From Eshraghiella sp051880035 (GTDB taxonomy: Bacteria; Bacillota; Clostridia; Lachnospirales; Lachnospiraceae), in assembly GCA_051880035.1 (NCBI GenBank), contig JBJENE010000015.1:1-18731 (forward strand): a DNA stretch of 18,731 nt, in the 5' to 3' direction. Below the pieces are notes generated by a model. That model was not told the origin of the DNA. It saw nothing but the letters and a program-made list of their open reading frames with translations, and searched no databases. Every line of letters begins with the position of its first letter. Within the stretch, counting starts at the first letter, position 1. The translations under genes were made by a program, and so were the position numbers. This document shows positions 1 through 7,518 of this stretch, piece by piece.

Positions 1-150
1 GGTTAATTCTTCGTAGGCTTCAATGCTCATAACAGCAAGGTCGCCTTTTCCATTCTTCGTAATGAAAACCGGTTCAGAATAACTATGACAAAATGTAGAG
101 ATTTCGTTGTAGTTATTTCTTAAATCAGCACTTGATTTGATTGTTGGCAT
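1..150 (-). CDS. Phd/YefM-family antitoxin (3' part outside window)
   Basis: Reading leftwards from ATG at 150, the first 50 codons are open to the window edge. They begin MPTIKSSADLRNNYNEIS and contain PVFITKNGKGDLAVMSIE, the typical N-terminal DNA-binding fold of Phd/YefM antitoxins: the R-x-N-x-x-E-I segment, then a strand ending in a G-x-x-x-A/V-V-M-S motif. Antitoxins of this family bind and neutralise a RelE/ParE-type toxin and repress their own operon. An AAGGAGG ribosome binding site lies 8 bases before the ATG. The C-terminal toxin-binding part and any toxin gene are beyond position 1, so the toxin type cannot be named. The promoter and palindrome just upstream fit autoregulation. 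Confidence 0.85.
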   Translation of the reverse strand, partial: MPTIKSSADLRNNYNEISTFCHSYSEPVFITKNGKGDLAVMSIEAYEELT

Positions 151-169
151 AATGAACACCTCCTTGCTT

Positions 170-198
170 ATAACAAAATTATACACAAATTTTGTTAT
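170..198. promoter_or_regulatory. Palindromic operator over the antitoxin promoter
   Basis: ATAACAAAATT (170-180) and AATTTTGTTAT (188-198) are perfect 11-base inverted arms around a 7-base centre. The site covers the -10 box of the minus-strand promoter, where a repressor would block RNA polymerase. Phd/YefM antitoxins usually bind such palindromes in their own promoters, so this is the probable autoregulatory operator; binding itself is inferred. Confidence 0.6.
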
Positions 199-206
199 GC
201 GGTCAA
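178..206 (-). promoter_or_regulatory. Sigma-A-type promoter of the antitoxin gene
   Basis: On the minus strand, TTGACC (206-201) and TATAAT (183-178) are separated by exactly 17 bases, a near-consensus housekeeping promoter. It reads into the antitoxin ATG at 150, with an expected transcript start near 171. The palindrome at 170-198 covers its -10 box and most of the spacer. Confidence 0.75.
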
Positions 207-406
207 TGGGTATGTGAAGATATTATATGTCAGTTTTTAAATCATAATCTTCATAACAGGGAAAACATCTAAATCTGTATAGATGGCATTAAACTGCCGT
301 GCATAATCCTTTTGTTTTTCCACATACTAACTCCATATCCAAAGATTTGAATCTGTCAAATCATTGCAATATAGAAGAAAATGGAAATGGAGGAAATACA
401 AGGAAC

Positions 407-949
407 ATGAAAGCAACCGGTATTGTCCGTCGCATAGACGATTTGGGAAGAGTTGTGGTGCCTAAGGAAATCAGGAGGACACTCAGAATACGGGAGGGCG
501 ACCCGTTGGAAATTTTTACTGACAGAGAAGGCGAGATTATTCTGAAAAAATATTCGCCTATCGGGGAACTCAGTGAGTTTGCCAGACAGTATGCGGATGC
601 ATTGGCACAGACAACGGGAAATGTTATATGTATAACAGACAGAGATCAGATTATAGCTGTTTCGGGGGGCAAAAAAGATATGTTAATGAAGCCGATAAGC
701 AGACAGTTGGAAAGCGCGATTGACGGAAGGGAAAATATACTGGCCACAAGAACCGAACGGAAATTTATACCGATTGTTCAGGGAGAAGAAGAATTCCAGG
801 CCCAGGTAATAAGCCCGATTATCTGTGAAGGGGATGCGATAGGATCGGTTATTATTACCACCAGGGAACCAAAATGCAAATTCGGTGATGTGGAACAGAA
901 ACTTACCCATTCGGCAGCGGGATTTTTGGGAAGACAGCTTGAAACATGA
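407..949 (+). CDS. spoVT: Stage V sporulation transcription regulator SpoVT
   Basis: The 180-residue protein starts MKATGIVRRIDDLGRVVVP, the hallmark of AbrB/SpoVT swapped-hairpin DNA-binding domains (residues 1-50). A GAF-like domain follows (about 56-178), as in Bacillus SpoVT (about 178 residues). SpoVT tunes forespore gene expression late in sporulation and acts as a tetramer. The open frame extends 36 codons further upstream, but that extension is unlike the family, and the ATG at 407 gives the right length. Its ribosome binding site is not ideal: GGAGG lies 13 bases and AAGG 3 bases upstream. No sigma-G promoter could be called with confidence in 207-406. A terminator follows directly. 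Confidence 0.93.
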   Translation: MKATGIVRRIDDLGRVVVPKEIRRTLRIREGDPLEIFTDREGEIILKKYSPIGELSEFARQYADALAQTTGNVICITDRDQIIAVSGGKKDMLMKPISRQLESAIDGRENILATRTERKFIPIVQGEEEFQAQVISPIICEGDAIGSVIITTREPKCKFGDVEQKLTHSAAGFLGRQLET

Positions 950-954
950 AAAAT

Positions 955-1004
955 GAGCTTTTGCAAAGCAGATGAACACTTATCTGTGGAGCAAAAGCTC
1001 TTTT
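955..1004 (+). terminator. Rho-independent terminator after spoVT
   Basis: GAGCTTTTGC (955-964) pairs perfectly with GCAAAAGCTC (991-1000), and TTTT follows. The 26-base loop can form an inner CAGAT/ATCTG stem (969-973 with 982-986). It lies 6 bases after the spoVT stop. Confidence 0.75.
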
Positions 1005-1023
1005 AAATAAAATGAAAAATCCA

Positions 1024-1053
1024 TTGACGCAAAGGGAGGTTATGATTTATAAT
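1024..1053 (+). promoter_or_regulatory. Sigma-A-type promoter of the ABC importer operon
   Basis: TTGACG (1024-1029) and a perfect TATAAT (1048-1053) are 18 bases apart. The predicted transcript start is near 1060, leaving a leader of only about 60 bases. This is too short for a T-box or most riboswitches. Confidence 0.65.
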
Positions 1054-1060
1054 AATTTAT

Positions 1061-1094
1061 CAATACTGTGACACATAAAAGCATTACAGTGTTG
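1061..1094 (+). promoter_or_regulatory. Inverted repeat at the predicted transcript start of the importer operon
   Basis: CAATACTGT (1061-1069) and ACAGTGTTG (1086-1094) are inverted arms with one T/G position that still pairs in RNA. The repeat starts about 8 bases after the -10 box. It could be a repressor operator at +1 or a 5' mRNA hairpin; the sequence does not decide between them. Confidence 0.4.
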
Positions 1095-1120
1095 TAAAAA
1101 AGAGCAAAAGGAGAAAAGAA

Positions 1121-2089
1121 ATGAAAAAGATTAAAAGAATTTTAGCAGTTGCACTCTGCGTAGCTTTGGCAGTAAGCATGTGTGCCTGCGGCAGTAAGAA
1201 GACAGGCAGCAATGATACATACAAAATCGGTATCTGCCAGTTAGTAGAGCATGAAGCTCTTGATCAGGCTACAAAGGGATTCCAGGATGCCCTTAAAGAA
1301 AAACTTGGTGACAAGGTTGAGTTTGATACACAGAATGCACAGGGCGAAGCAACAACTTGTGCAACAATTATCAACAACTTTGTATCAGCTGATGTTGATT
1401 TAATTCTTGCAAATGCAACAGCTCCATTACAGGCAGCAGCTGCAGGTACAGGAACAATTCCTATTTTGGGAACCAGCGTAACAGACTATGCTACAGCACT
1501 TGATATTGATGACTGGACAGGTGTTACCGGACTGAATATCTCAGGAACATCAGACCTTGCTCCGCTTAAGGATCAGGCTAAGATGCTTAACGAGTTATTC
1601 CCTGATGCAAAGAATGTAGGTATTCTTTACTGCTCAGCAGAAGCTAACTCACAGTATCAGGCAGACGTTATTACCAAAGAGCTTGAAGCTTTAGGATATA
1701 CATGTACACCTTATGCATTCGTTGATACCAATGATGTTGCTACAGTTACAACTACAGCAGCAGAGAAGAGCGATGTAATCTACATTCCAACAGATAATAC
1801 AGCAGCTTCCAATACAGGAATCATTGACAATATCTGCCGTCCTGCAGGAGTTCCTATCATTGCAGGTGAAGAGGGTATCTGCGTAGGCTGTGGTGTTGCA
1901 ACACTTTCAATCAGCTATTATGACCTTGGATATACTACAGGTGAGATGGCTTACGATATTCTCGTAAACGGTGCAGACATCAAAGAAATGGAAGTAAAAT
2001 TTGCACCAAATGTAACAAAGAAATATAACAAAGAAATCTGCGATGAATTAGGTATTACAATACCTGATGGATATGTAGTGATCGAATAA
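1121..2089 (+). CDS. ABC transporter substrate-binding lipoprotein (TrpX-like)
   Basis: A 322-residue protein with a lipoprotein signal: a positively charged start (MKKIKRI), a hydrophobic stretch, and a lipobox ending at Cys23 (MCAC-G). The mature part (YKIGICQLVEHEALDQ..., with later LILANATAPLQAAA and IPILGTSV) is the ABC_sub_bind family (PF04392), periplasmic-binding-protein fold type I. It captures a small ligand outside the membrane and delivers it to the permease encoded next. Relatives include TrpX, linked to tryptophan or tyrosine uptake in some Firmicutes, but the ligand is not visible here. AAAGGAG lies 7-8 bases before the ATG. It is the first gene of a three-gene operon with a clear promoter upstream. 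Confidence 0.9.
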   Translation: MKKIKRILAVALCVALAVSMCACGSKKTGSNDTYKIGICQLVEHEALDQATKGFQDALKEKLGDKVEFDTQNAQGEATTCATIINNFVSADVDLILANATAPLQAAAAGTGTIPILGTSVTDYATALDIDDWTGVTGLNISGTSDLAPLKDQAKMLNELFPDAKNVGILYCSAEANSQYQADVITKELEALGYTCTPYAFVDTNDVATVTTTAAEKSDVIYIPTDNTAASNTGIIDNICRPAGVPIIAGEEGICVGCGVATLSISYYDLGYTTGEMAYDILVNGADIKEMEVKFAPNVTKKYNKEICDELGITIPDGYVVIE

Positions 2090-2110
2090 TTGTAATCGGA
2101 GGAATTGGCT

Positions 2111-3046
2111 GTGGAAATTGCATCACTGTTAAATGGTTTGCCGGGAGCTGTTGCCCAGGGCTTAATATGGGGTATAATGGCGATAGGCGTGTATATTACA
2201 TACAAGATTCTTGATGTTGCCGACTTGACCGTTGACGGTACCATGTGCACCGGTGGTGCAGTATGTATCATGATGATGATGAGTGGAAAACCTATGTGGT
2301 TATGTCTGTTGATTTCTTTCGGAGCCGGTCTTTTAGCAGGACTTGCTACGGGAATCTTTCATACAGTAATGGGAATACCTGCGATACTTGCCGGAATTCT
2401 TACACAGTTGGGACTGTATACGGTTAATCTCAAAATCCTTGGTAAGGCCAACCAGCCGATTAGTTATCAGAAGTATGACCTTCTGGTATCATTGCGTAAC
2501 GTAATGAATCCGGAAAAACCTTTTTACCGGGATACAATATTTATAGTTGCAATATGCGTGATTGTGCTGATTGCACTCTTGTACTGGTTCTTCGGAACTT
2601 CACTTGGATGTTCATTAAGAGCTACCGGCTGTAATGCCAACATGAGCCGTGCCCAGGGTATTAATACCAAAGTTAATACGGTTCTCGGCTTAATGCTCTC
2701 CAACGGTATTGTAGCGTTTGCCAGTGCACTTCTTGCCCAGTATCAGGGATTTGCCGATGTTAATATGGGGCGTGGTGCAATCGTAATCGGACTTGCGGCT
2801 GTAATTATCGGCGGAGTACTTTTTGATAAGATATTCCGTAATTTTGCGCTTAAGCTTTTAGGCGTTGCGATTGGCGGAATCGTATATTATGTTGTTCTTC
2901 AGTTTGTAATGTGGCTGGGAATCGATGCGGATATGTTAAAGCTTCTTTCAGCACTGGTTGTAGCATTTTTCCTTGCTATTCCATATTGGAAAAAGAAATT
3001 TTTCTCAAAACCGGTAAAACAGAAAGCCCAGAAAGGAGAGAAATAA
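2111..3046 (+). CDS. ABC transporter permease (TrpY-like)
   Basis: A 311-residue, very hydrophobic protein with roughly eight membrane segments. A cytoplasmic loop carries LRATGCNANMSRAQGIN, the coupling-type motif of the branched-chain-amino-acid permease superfamily (BPD_transp_2, COG4120 type). It forms the membrane channel for the preceding lipoprotein and the following ATPase. GTG at 2111 is chosen as start because GGAGG (2098-2102) is 8 bases away. An in-frame TTG at 2105 lies only 2 bases from that site and is unlikely. It follows the lipoprotein gene by 21 bases. The C-terminus is Lys-rich, as expected for a cytoplasmic tail. Confidence 0.88.
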   Translation: MEIASLLNGLPGAVAQGLIWGIMAIGVYITYKILDVADLTVDGTMCTGGAVCIMMMMSGKPMWLCLLISFGAGLLAGLATGIFHTVMGIPAILAGILTQLGLYTVNLKILGKANQPISYQKYDLLVSLRNVMNPEKPFYRDTIFIVAICVIVLIALLYWFFGTSLGCSLRATGCNANMSRAQGINTKVNTVLGLMLSNGIVAFASALLAQYQGFADVNMGRGAIVIGLAAVIIGGVLFDKIFRNFALKLLGVAIGGIVYYVVLQFVMWLGIDADMLKLLSALVVAFFLAIPYWKKKFFSKPVKQKAQKGEK

Positions 3047-3047
3047 T

Positions 3048-3842
3048 ATGCTTAGAGTAGAAAATATTTCAAAAACCTTTAATCCGGGCACCGTTAATGA
3101 GAAGAAGGCCTTAGACGGTCTTAGTCTTACACTTGAAAGCGGAGATTTCGTTACTGTTATAGGCGGTAACGGAGCCGGTAAGTCTACACTTCTTAATGCC
3201 CTTGCAGGAACCTGGAAGGTGGACAGCGGTAAGATTTTTATCGATGGAAATGATGTTACCAAGATGCCTGAACACAAGCGTGCGGCATTTCTCGGAAGAG
3301 TATTTCAGGATCCGATGATGGGAACCGCAGCTACAATGGGAATAGATGAAAATCTTGCTCTTGCGGCCAGAAGAGGTAAAATAAGAGGTCTTGGCAGAGG
3401 AATCACTTCCAGAGAAAGAGCGGAATACAAGGAACTTGTAGCTACACTTGATCTTGGTCTGGAGGACAGAATTACCTCCAAGGTTGGACTTCTTTCCGGA
3501 GGACAGCGTCAGGCAATTACACTTCTTATGGCATCACTTAAGAAGCCAAAGCTGCTTCTGCTGGATGAGCATACAGCGGCTCTTGATCCAAAGACAGCGG
3601 CAAAGGTGCTTGAGACCACGGAAGAGATAGTTAATCGTGACCATCTTACTACTCTTATGATTACACATAACATGAGAGATGCGATTGCTCACGGTAACCG
3701 TCTTATTATGATGAATAACGGCAAAATTATTCTTGACATTTCGGGTGAAGACAAACGCAGACTTACGGTAGACGATCTTTTGGAAAAATTTGCCGTAGCC
3801 AGCGGTAGTGAATTTGATAATGACAGAATGATTCTCGGATAA
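3048..3842 (+). CDS. ABC transporter ATP-binding protein (TrpZ-like)
   Basis: A 264-residue ABC ATPase that powers the importer. Walker A is GGNGAGKST (residues 39-47), the Q-loop Gln is 87, the signature is LSGGQ starting at 149, Walker B is LLLLDEH with Asp173 and Glu174, and the switch His is 207. His175 replaces the usual Pro after the catalytic Glu (DEHTAALD), as recalled for this importer subfamily. The ATG comes one base after the permease stop, and AAAGGAGAG lies upstream, so the genes are probably translated as a coupled unit. A strong terminator ends the operon about 22 bases later. Confidence 0.92.
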   Translation: MLRVENISKTFNPGTVNEKKALDGLSLTLESGDFVTVIGGNGAGKSTLLNALAGTWKVDSGKIFIDGNDVTKMPEHKRAAFLGRVFQDPMMGTAATMGIDENLALAARRGKIRGLGRGITSRERAEYKELVATLDLGLEDRITSKVGLLSGGQRQAITLLMASLKKPKLLLLDEHTAALDPKTAAKVLETTEEIVNRDHLTTLMITHNMRDAIAHGNRLIMMNNGKIILDISGEDKRRLTVDDLLEKFAVASGSEFDNDRMILG

Positions 3843-3863
3843 TAAGATAATTCAGTAAATTTT

Positions 3864-3894
3864 CAGCCGGAGGCCTTAAGGCTTCCGGCTGTTT
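3864..3894 (+). terminator. Terminator of the ABC importer operon
   Basis: CAGCCGGAGGCCTT (3864-3877) is followed at once by AAGGCTTCCGGCTG (3878-3891). The arms pair throughout with one G-T position, and TTT follows. The hairpin is GC-rich, and the T-tract is short. Confidence 0.75.
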
Positions 3895-3934
3895 GCGTAT
3901 ATGATTGTTTAAAAAGAAAAATGGAGGAACGTCG

Positions 3935-4528
3935 ATGAAAGTATTAATTATTTTTTGTCATCCAAGTGAAGAAAGTTTCACATATCATGTCAAAGAATCG
4001 TTCATTAACGGATTGATAAAAGCGGGACATACCTATGAAATTTCGGATTTATATGCAATGAATTTTAATCCGGTTATGTCTGAGAAAGAATACAAAAGAG
4101 AGGCATTTTACCGCGACGATATGGATGTACCCGAAGATGTTTTGGCGGAACAGCAAAAAATTAATTCGGCAGATGCAATTGCATTTATTTATCCTGATTT
4201 CTGGACCGCATCACCTGCCATGCTTGAAGGATGGTTCCAACGGGTATGGACATATGGATTTGCGTACGGGGATTTTCCTAAGATGAAGGTGCTTGAAAAG
4301 GCAGTATTTCTGATTACCATGGGAGGCTCATTGAAGGATGAAATCAGAAAAACACAGGTAGAAGCCATGAGCACAATTATGATAGGGGACAGAATAAGAA
4401 ACAGGGCAAAGGTGTGCGAAATGCATGTTTTTGATGAAATGACAAGAGGTTACAATAATGACCAAAATCGTGCAGACAGAACGGATATGTTTACAGGGAA
4501 AGCATATGAAATAGCAAAGAATCTGTAA
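3935..4528 (+). CDS. Flavodoxin-fold NAD(P)H oxidoreductase
   Basis: A 197-residue protein of the Flavodoxin_2 family (NQO1/KefF/MdaB type). It begins MKVLIIFCHPSEESFTYHV, the strand and phosphate loop that hold FMN or FAD, and later has DAIAFIYPDFWTASPAMLEG and VFLITMGGS. These are the positions of the flavin and quinone pocket in this family. Members transfer two electrons from NAD(P)H to quinones or other acceptors in the cytoplasm; the substrate here is unknown. The ATG at 3935 has GGAGG 7 bases upstream. An in-frame TTG at 3905 lacks such a site. The gene lies between a terminator and a superoxide dismutase gene, which hints at redox defence, but co-regulation is not shown. Confidence 0.85.
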   Translation: MKVLIIFCHPSEESFTYHVKESFINGLIKAGHTYEISDLYAMNFNPVMSEKEYKREAFYRDDMDVPEDVLAEQQKINSADAIAFIYPDFWTASPAMLEGWFQRVWTYGFAYGDFPKMKVLEKAVFLITMGGSLKDEIRKTQVEAMSTIMIGDRIRNRAKVCEMHVFDEMTRGYNNDQNRADRTDMFTGKAYEIAKNL

Positions 4529-4603
4529 AAGGCACATGGGAACACCGGGGGAAAAACGGCATATAATATCTATTACAATCAGAATATAAGGATAGCTGGT
4601 ATT

Positions 4604-5116
4604 ATGTACGGAAAAAGATTTAGTCCCGTGTGCAGAAATGAACTCATTATGAGACTTTTAAGACGACCGGATGCGGTTGCCGAAATTAATGGGGAGGATA
4701 GAAATATAAGGGGAAATGTAAGGTTTTATCAGACTGAGTGCGGAGTACTTGTTGCTGCTGAAATTTATGGATTTGATTCTGTTCAAAAGAAATGTGAAGA
4801 ACGGATTCTGGGATTCCATATTCATGAAGGGAACAGCTGCAGCGGGGATCATAATGACCCGTTTGCCGACGCAATGAGTCACTATAATCCTGATAAATGT
4901 CTGCATCCTTATCATGCAGGCGACATGCCGCCGTTGTTTGTGAGCTGTAATCGTGCTTTTATGGTTTTTCTGACTGACCGTTTTACAGTGGATGAAATTA
5001 TCGGAAGGACCGTAATTATTCATTCCAATCCTGATGATTTTACAACTAATCCCTCCGGTAATTCCGGCCCCAAAATTGCGTGCGGGGAAATAAAAGCTCT
5101 TTGTCCTGTCAGATAA
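4604..5116 (+). CDS. Cu/Zn superoxide dismutase family protein, no signal peptide
   Basis: A 170-residue member of the Cu/Zn superoxide dismutase family (SodC type), which converts superoxide to oxygen and hydrogen peroxide. Expected ligands are present: GFHIHEG gives His72 and His74, MSHYNP gives the bridging His93, LHPYHAGDMPPL gives His101, His104 and Asp107, and the late copper His is His140 in IIHSNPDDF. Cys79 and Cys160 match the usual disulfide pair. Unlike most bacterial SodC proteins, no signal peptide or lipobox precedes the domain, so a cytoplasmic location is likely. The active-site Arg region is altered (PSGNSGPKIACGEI). AAGGAT lies 10 bases before the ATG. The gene ends 2 bases from the end of the convergent neighbour. 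Confidence 0.85.
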   Translation: MYGKRFSPVCRNELIMRLLRRPDAVAEINGEDRNIRGNVRFYQTECGVLVAAEIYGFDSVQKKCEERILGFHIHEGNSCSGDHNDPFADAMSHYNPDKCLHPYHAGDMPPLFVSCNRAFMVFLTDRFTVDEIIGRTVIIHSNPDDFTTNPSGNSGPKIACGEIKALCPVR

Positions 5117-5118
5117 AA

Positions 5119-7059
5119 TTATAAGGCATCGGGGGTATCGGCCATTGGCGGTTGTTTCATAAAGTCGTCTTCGTCTTCCGGCATAAAGGAGCGGTTGTCG
5201 TTAAAATCTCCTCCGTGACCGCGGCCGCCGCCACCCATTCCACCGCCCATTCCGCCGCCCATAAAGCCGCCTTCGGAGTATATGGTATCGGTCTGGGTGA
5301 AATCTGTGAGCAATGTTCCGCCTGATATATTTCCGCCTACAGAACATATTTTATCTATATCGGTTGAACCGGATAAAGTGCCGCCACGGTAAATGTGGTA
5401 AGTTTCTCCTGTTGACACATCCGGAGTGGAAACATTAAGGGCTGACCATGTCTTTACCGGTGTAAAGCTTATTATTACAGAGCCGTCGTCTTTGGCAACA
5501 GTGATTGTTTCATTAGGGGAAGCATTGGAAACGCCTATCAATGCGCTGCATTGCGTTCCGCCTGTACATCCGGTTGCCATTCCCGATGAACCGGTAACCG
5601 CAAGATATCCTCCGTTAATTTCAAATGAACTGCCATAGTCGATGCCGCCGTTACCGTTGCCCTCGGGACCGTTTACTATGATATATCCGCCGTTGACTGT
5701 AAGCGTTCCGTTGGAGTCCAGGCCGTCGCCATTGGCATTTACATATAAAATTCCGTCATTAATTGTCACATGGCAGTCTGAAGAGGACATGGCATCACCG
5801 GGATTGCCGTTAAATTTCTCCCCTTTGCCGCCGGGAAAGTTACCGGCCCCCTCTGAATTATCTGAAGAACCGGATGCGGCGTTTATGCCATCATCGGAAG
5901 ATGTAATAAATGATACCCCATTATTTATTGTTATTTCGGCAGCTTCAAGCCCTTCATAACTTTCCGTTATTGTGATTTCCCCGTTATTAATTATAAGGGT
6001 TGTTTCAGCATGAATTCCGTCATCCTTGCTGGCAATTGTAAAAGCTCCGTTATTAACTGTAAGCGAGCCGTTTGAATGAAGAGAGTCATCTGCTGTGGAA
6101 ATATCAAACTCGCCATCGTCCGTAATTACTTCGGTTCCGGATTTGATTCCTTTGCCTGAGGCGGTTGTTATATTAAAAGTTCCGTTTTCGATATATACTG
6201 TATTTTCGCCCTGGATACCGTCATCATCTGCCGAAATGTTAAATGTTCCTGAGATAATGTGAATATAACCCTTTCCTTCGTCTGTATCATTTGATGCTTT
6301 GATTCCGTCGCCGCCACAAGTAACGGAGTATGTTCCTCCGGAAATCGTAACGGAATCTTTTCCTTTAATTCCATGGTTAACGGAATCAATTATAAGGGTG
6401 CAGTTAAGAAGCTTAAGGTCATCCTTGCCTGTTATGGCATTATTAAAATTGGCATTAATTGTCAGGGTGCCTTCGCCGTTAACAGTTAAATCATCTTTAC
6501 TGAAAATTGTGGAATTCGGCTCTTCGGCTTCAGCGTCCGTGTATTCATAGGAACTGCCGTCAGTGAGGCTGTTATTGGTTCCGGACGGAAGAGTGATAAT
6601 TGTTTTATCTGCATTCTGCACATATATCGGTGCGCTTGTAAGACAGGTAATATCTGCATTATTTAAAACAAGTATAACATCGTCACTGTCTCCGGCATTT
6701 ACGATAATCTGTCCGTCATCAAGACTGCCCTCAAATACATATGTGCCTGCGCATGTAATTGTAATAACGGAATCAGTGATTGAAACCGTATCACTGTCAC
6801 AAGAGATCGCAGACTTGTTTAAGGAAATGTGTACAGCAGATGTATCGTCATAGGAATCATTAAGGTCTTTTTCTTTAAAAGTTACAAAAGAAGAAGTATC
6901 AGCCACATATTCTTCATTGACAGATGCATTGCTTTTGTCCGTATTATCAGTGCTGCCATTATCCGGCGAAGTCACGGAATCCTTGCAGCCTGTAATTCCA
7001 AGCGGAAGAGTAAGACAAAGTAGCAACGAAATGCCCGTCAAAAAATGTCTTTTGCTCAT
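5119..7059 (-). CDS. Beta-helical lipoprotein with carbohydrate-binding-like repeats (Cthe_2159 type)
   Basis: A 646-residue secreted lipoprotein. The signal peptide ends in a lipobox at Cys25 (LGITGC), followed by a Ser/Asp/Asn-rich linker. From about residue 60 to 540 there are many short repeats, each a strand pair with motifs such as SADDDGIQG, TADDSLHSN, SKDDGIHAE and SSDDGINAA, as in parallel beta-helices of the Cthe_2159/DUF4353 family (PF14262). A founding member binds cellulose or acidic sugar polymers with calcium, so surface polysaccharide binding is plausible. Near the C-terminus lies a Gly-Met tract (GGFMGGGMGGGMGGG) and an acidic tail. ATG at 7059 is preferred because AAGG lies 12 bases upstream; the in-frame ATG at 7071 overlaps that site. 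Confidence 0.8.
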   Translation of the reverse strand: MSKRHFLTGISLLLCLTLPLGITGCKDSVTSPDNGSTDNTDKSNASVNEEYVADTSSFVTFKEKDLNDSYDDTSAVHISLNKSAISCDSDTVSITDSVITITCAGTYVFEGSLDDGQIIVNAGDSDDVILVLNNADITCLTSAPIYVQNADKTIITLPSGTNNSLTDGSSYEYTDAEAEEPNSTIFSKDDLTVNGEGTLTINANFNNAITGKDDLKLLNCTLIIDSVNHGIKGKDSVTISGGTYSVTCGGDGIKASNDTDEGKGYIHIISGTFNISADDDGIQGENTVYIENGTFNITTASGKGIKSGTEVITDDGEFDISTADDSLHSNGSLTVNNGAFTIASKDDGIHAETTLIINNGEITITESYEGLEAAEITINNGVSFITSSDDGINAASGSSDNSEGAGNFPGGKGEKFNGNPGDAMSSSDCHVTINDGILYVNANGDGLDSNGTLTVNGGYIIVNGPEGNGNGGIDYGSSFEINGGYLAVTGSSGMATGCTGGTQCSALIGVSNASPNETITVAKDDGSVIISFTPVKTWSALNVSTPDVSTGETYHIYRGGTLSGSTDIDKICSVGGNISGGTLLTDFTQTDTIYSEGGFMGGGMGGGMGGGGRGHGGDFNDNRSFMPEDEDDFMKQPPMADTPDAL

Positions 7060-7167
7060 ATAAAAAACCATCCTTTCATGTGTGTCGGTTGACTTGATGA
7101 TTGTATGGTAAATAATAAATGTGTCTTAAAAATGACACCAATGTGGAAATTGAGTGAAAAAATATGA

Positions 7168-7518
7168 TTAATCATCAGTCTCTATGTCGAGACTGTCCAC
7201 ATAAAATTCCTTTCCGGAAGTGATTTTTACGTTAAGACTGTTACACTCAGGGCATTTCGGATAAAAATTTTTAATATGGAATGAAGCGCCGCAATCGCTG
7301 CAACAGGCGCATGCAGGGACTGTGGTAAAAGATAAATTTGCTTTGTACGCTTTTGTGTCTTCGCTCAGAAGATTGAAATACTCCTGAACACATTCAGGTA
7401 CAAAAGTAGATAATTCCCCCATAACTATCCTTATTTCGGTTACTTTTGAAGCGTTGTTTCTTTCGGCTTCAGATAATGCAATATTAAGGATACTTTCTGT
7501 AATTGCCAGTTCGTGCAT
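7168..7518 (-). CDS. hypA: Hydrogenase nickel-incorporation protein HypA
   Basis: A 116-residue protein of normal HypA length. It starts MHELAITESI, where the N-terminus and His2 bind nickel, and has a zinc site formed by two pairs, Cys73-x2-Cys76 and Cys89-x2-Cys92. HypA loads nickel into [NiFe]-hydrogenases with HypB, and in some bacteria also serves urease. No hypB, hydrogenase or urease gene lies in this window, so it is an orphan here. An AGGTG site lies a few bases before the ATG. It is divergent from fucO, with a very AT-rich spacer of about 150 bases between their starts, and reads toward the lipoprotein gene, which has the same direction. Confidence 0.93.
   Translation of the reverse strand: MHELAITESILNIALSEAERNNASKVTEIRIVMGELSTFVPECVQEYFNLLSEDTKAYKANLSFTTVPACACCSDCGASFHIKNFYPKCPECNSLNVKITSGKEFYVDSLDIETDD

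Noticed and set aside
207..406. Sigma-G promoter for spoVT
   Set aside because: CATAAT at about 302-307 and GCATT or GTATA boxes are present, but the spacing does not fit the consensus, so no promoter was called.
3048..3842. His after the catalytic Glu in Walker B (DEHTAALD) as a broken ATPase
   Set aside because: All other motifs are intact, and His at this place is recalled as normal for TrpZ-type importer ATPases.
4562..4567. TATAAT upstream of the superoxide dismutase gene as a promoter
   Set aside because: No acceptable -35 box lies 16-18 bases upstream and no extended -10 is present; AT-rich sequence makes chance matches common.
7121..7138. GTGTC/GACAC inverted repeat downstream of hypA as a terminator
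   Set aside because: The arms are only 5 bases with an AT-rich loop and no clear T-tract, so it is too weak to call.
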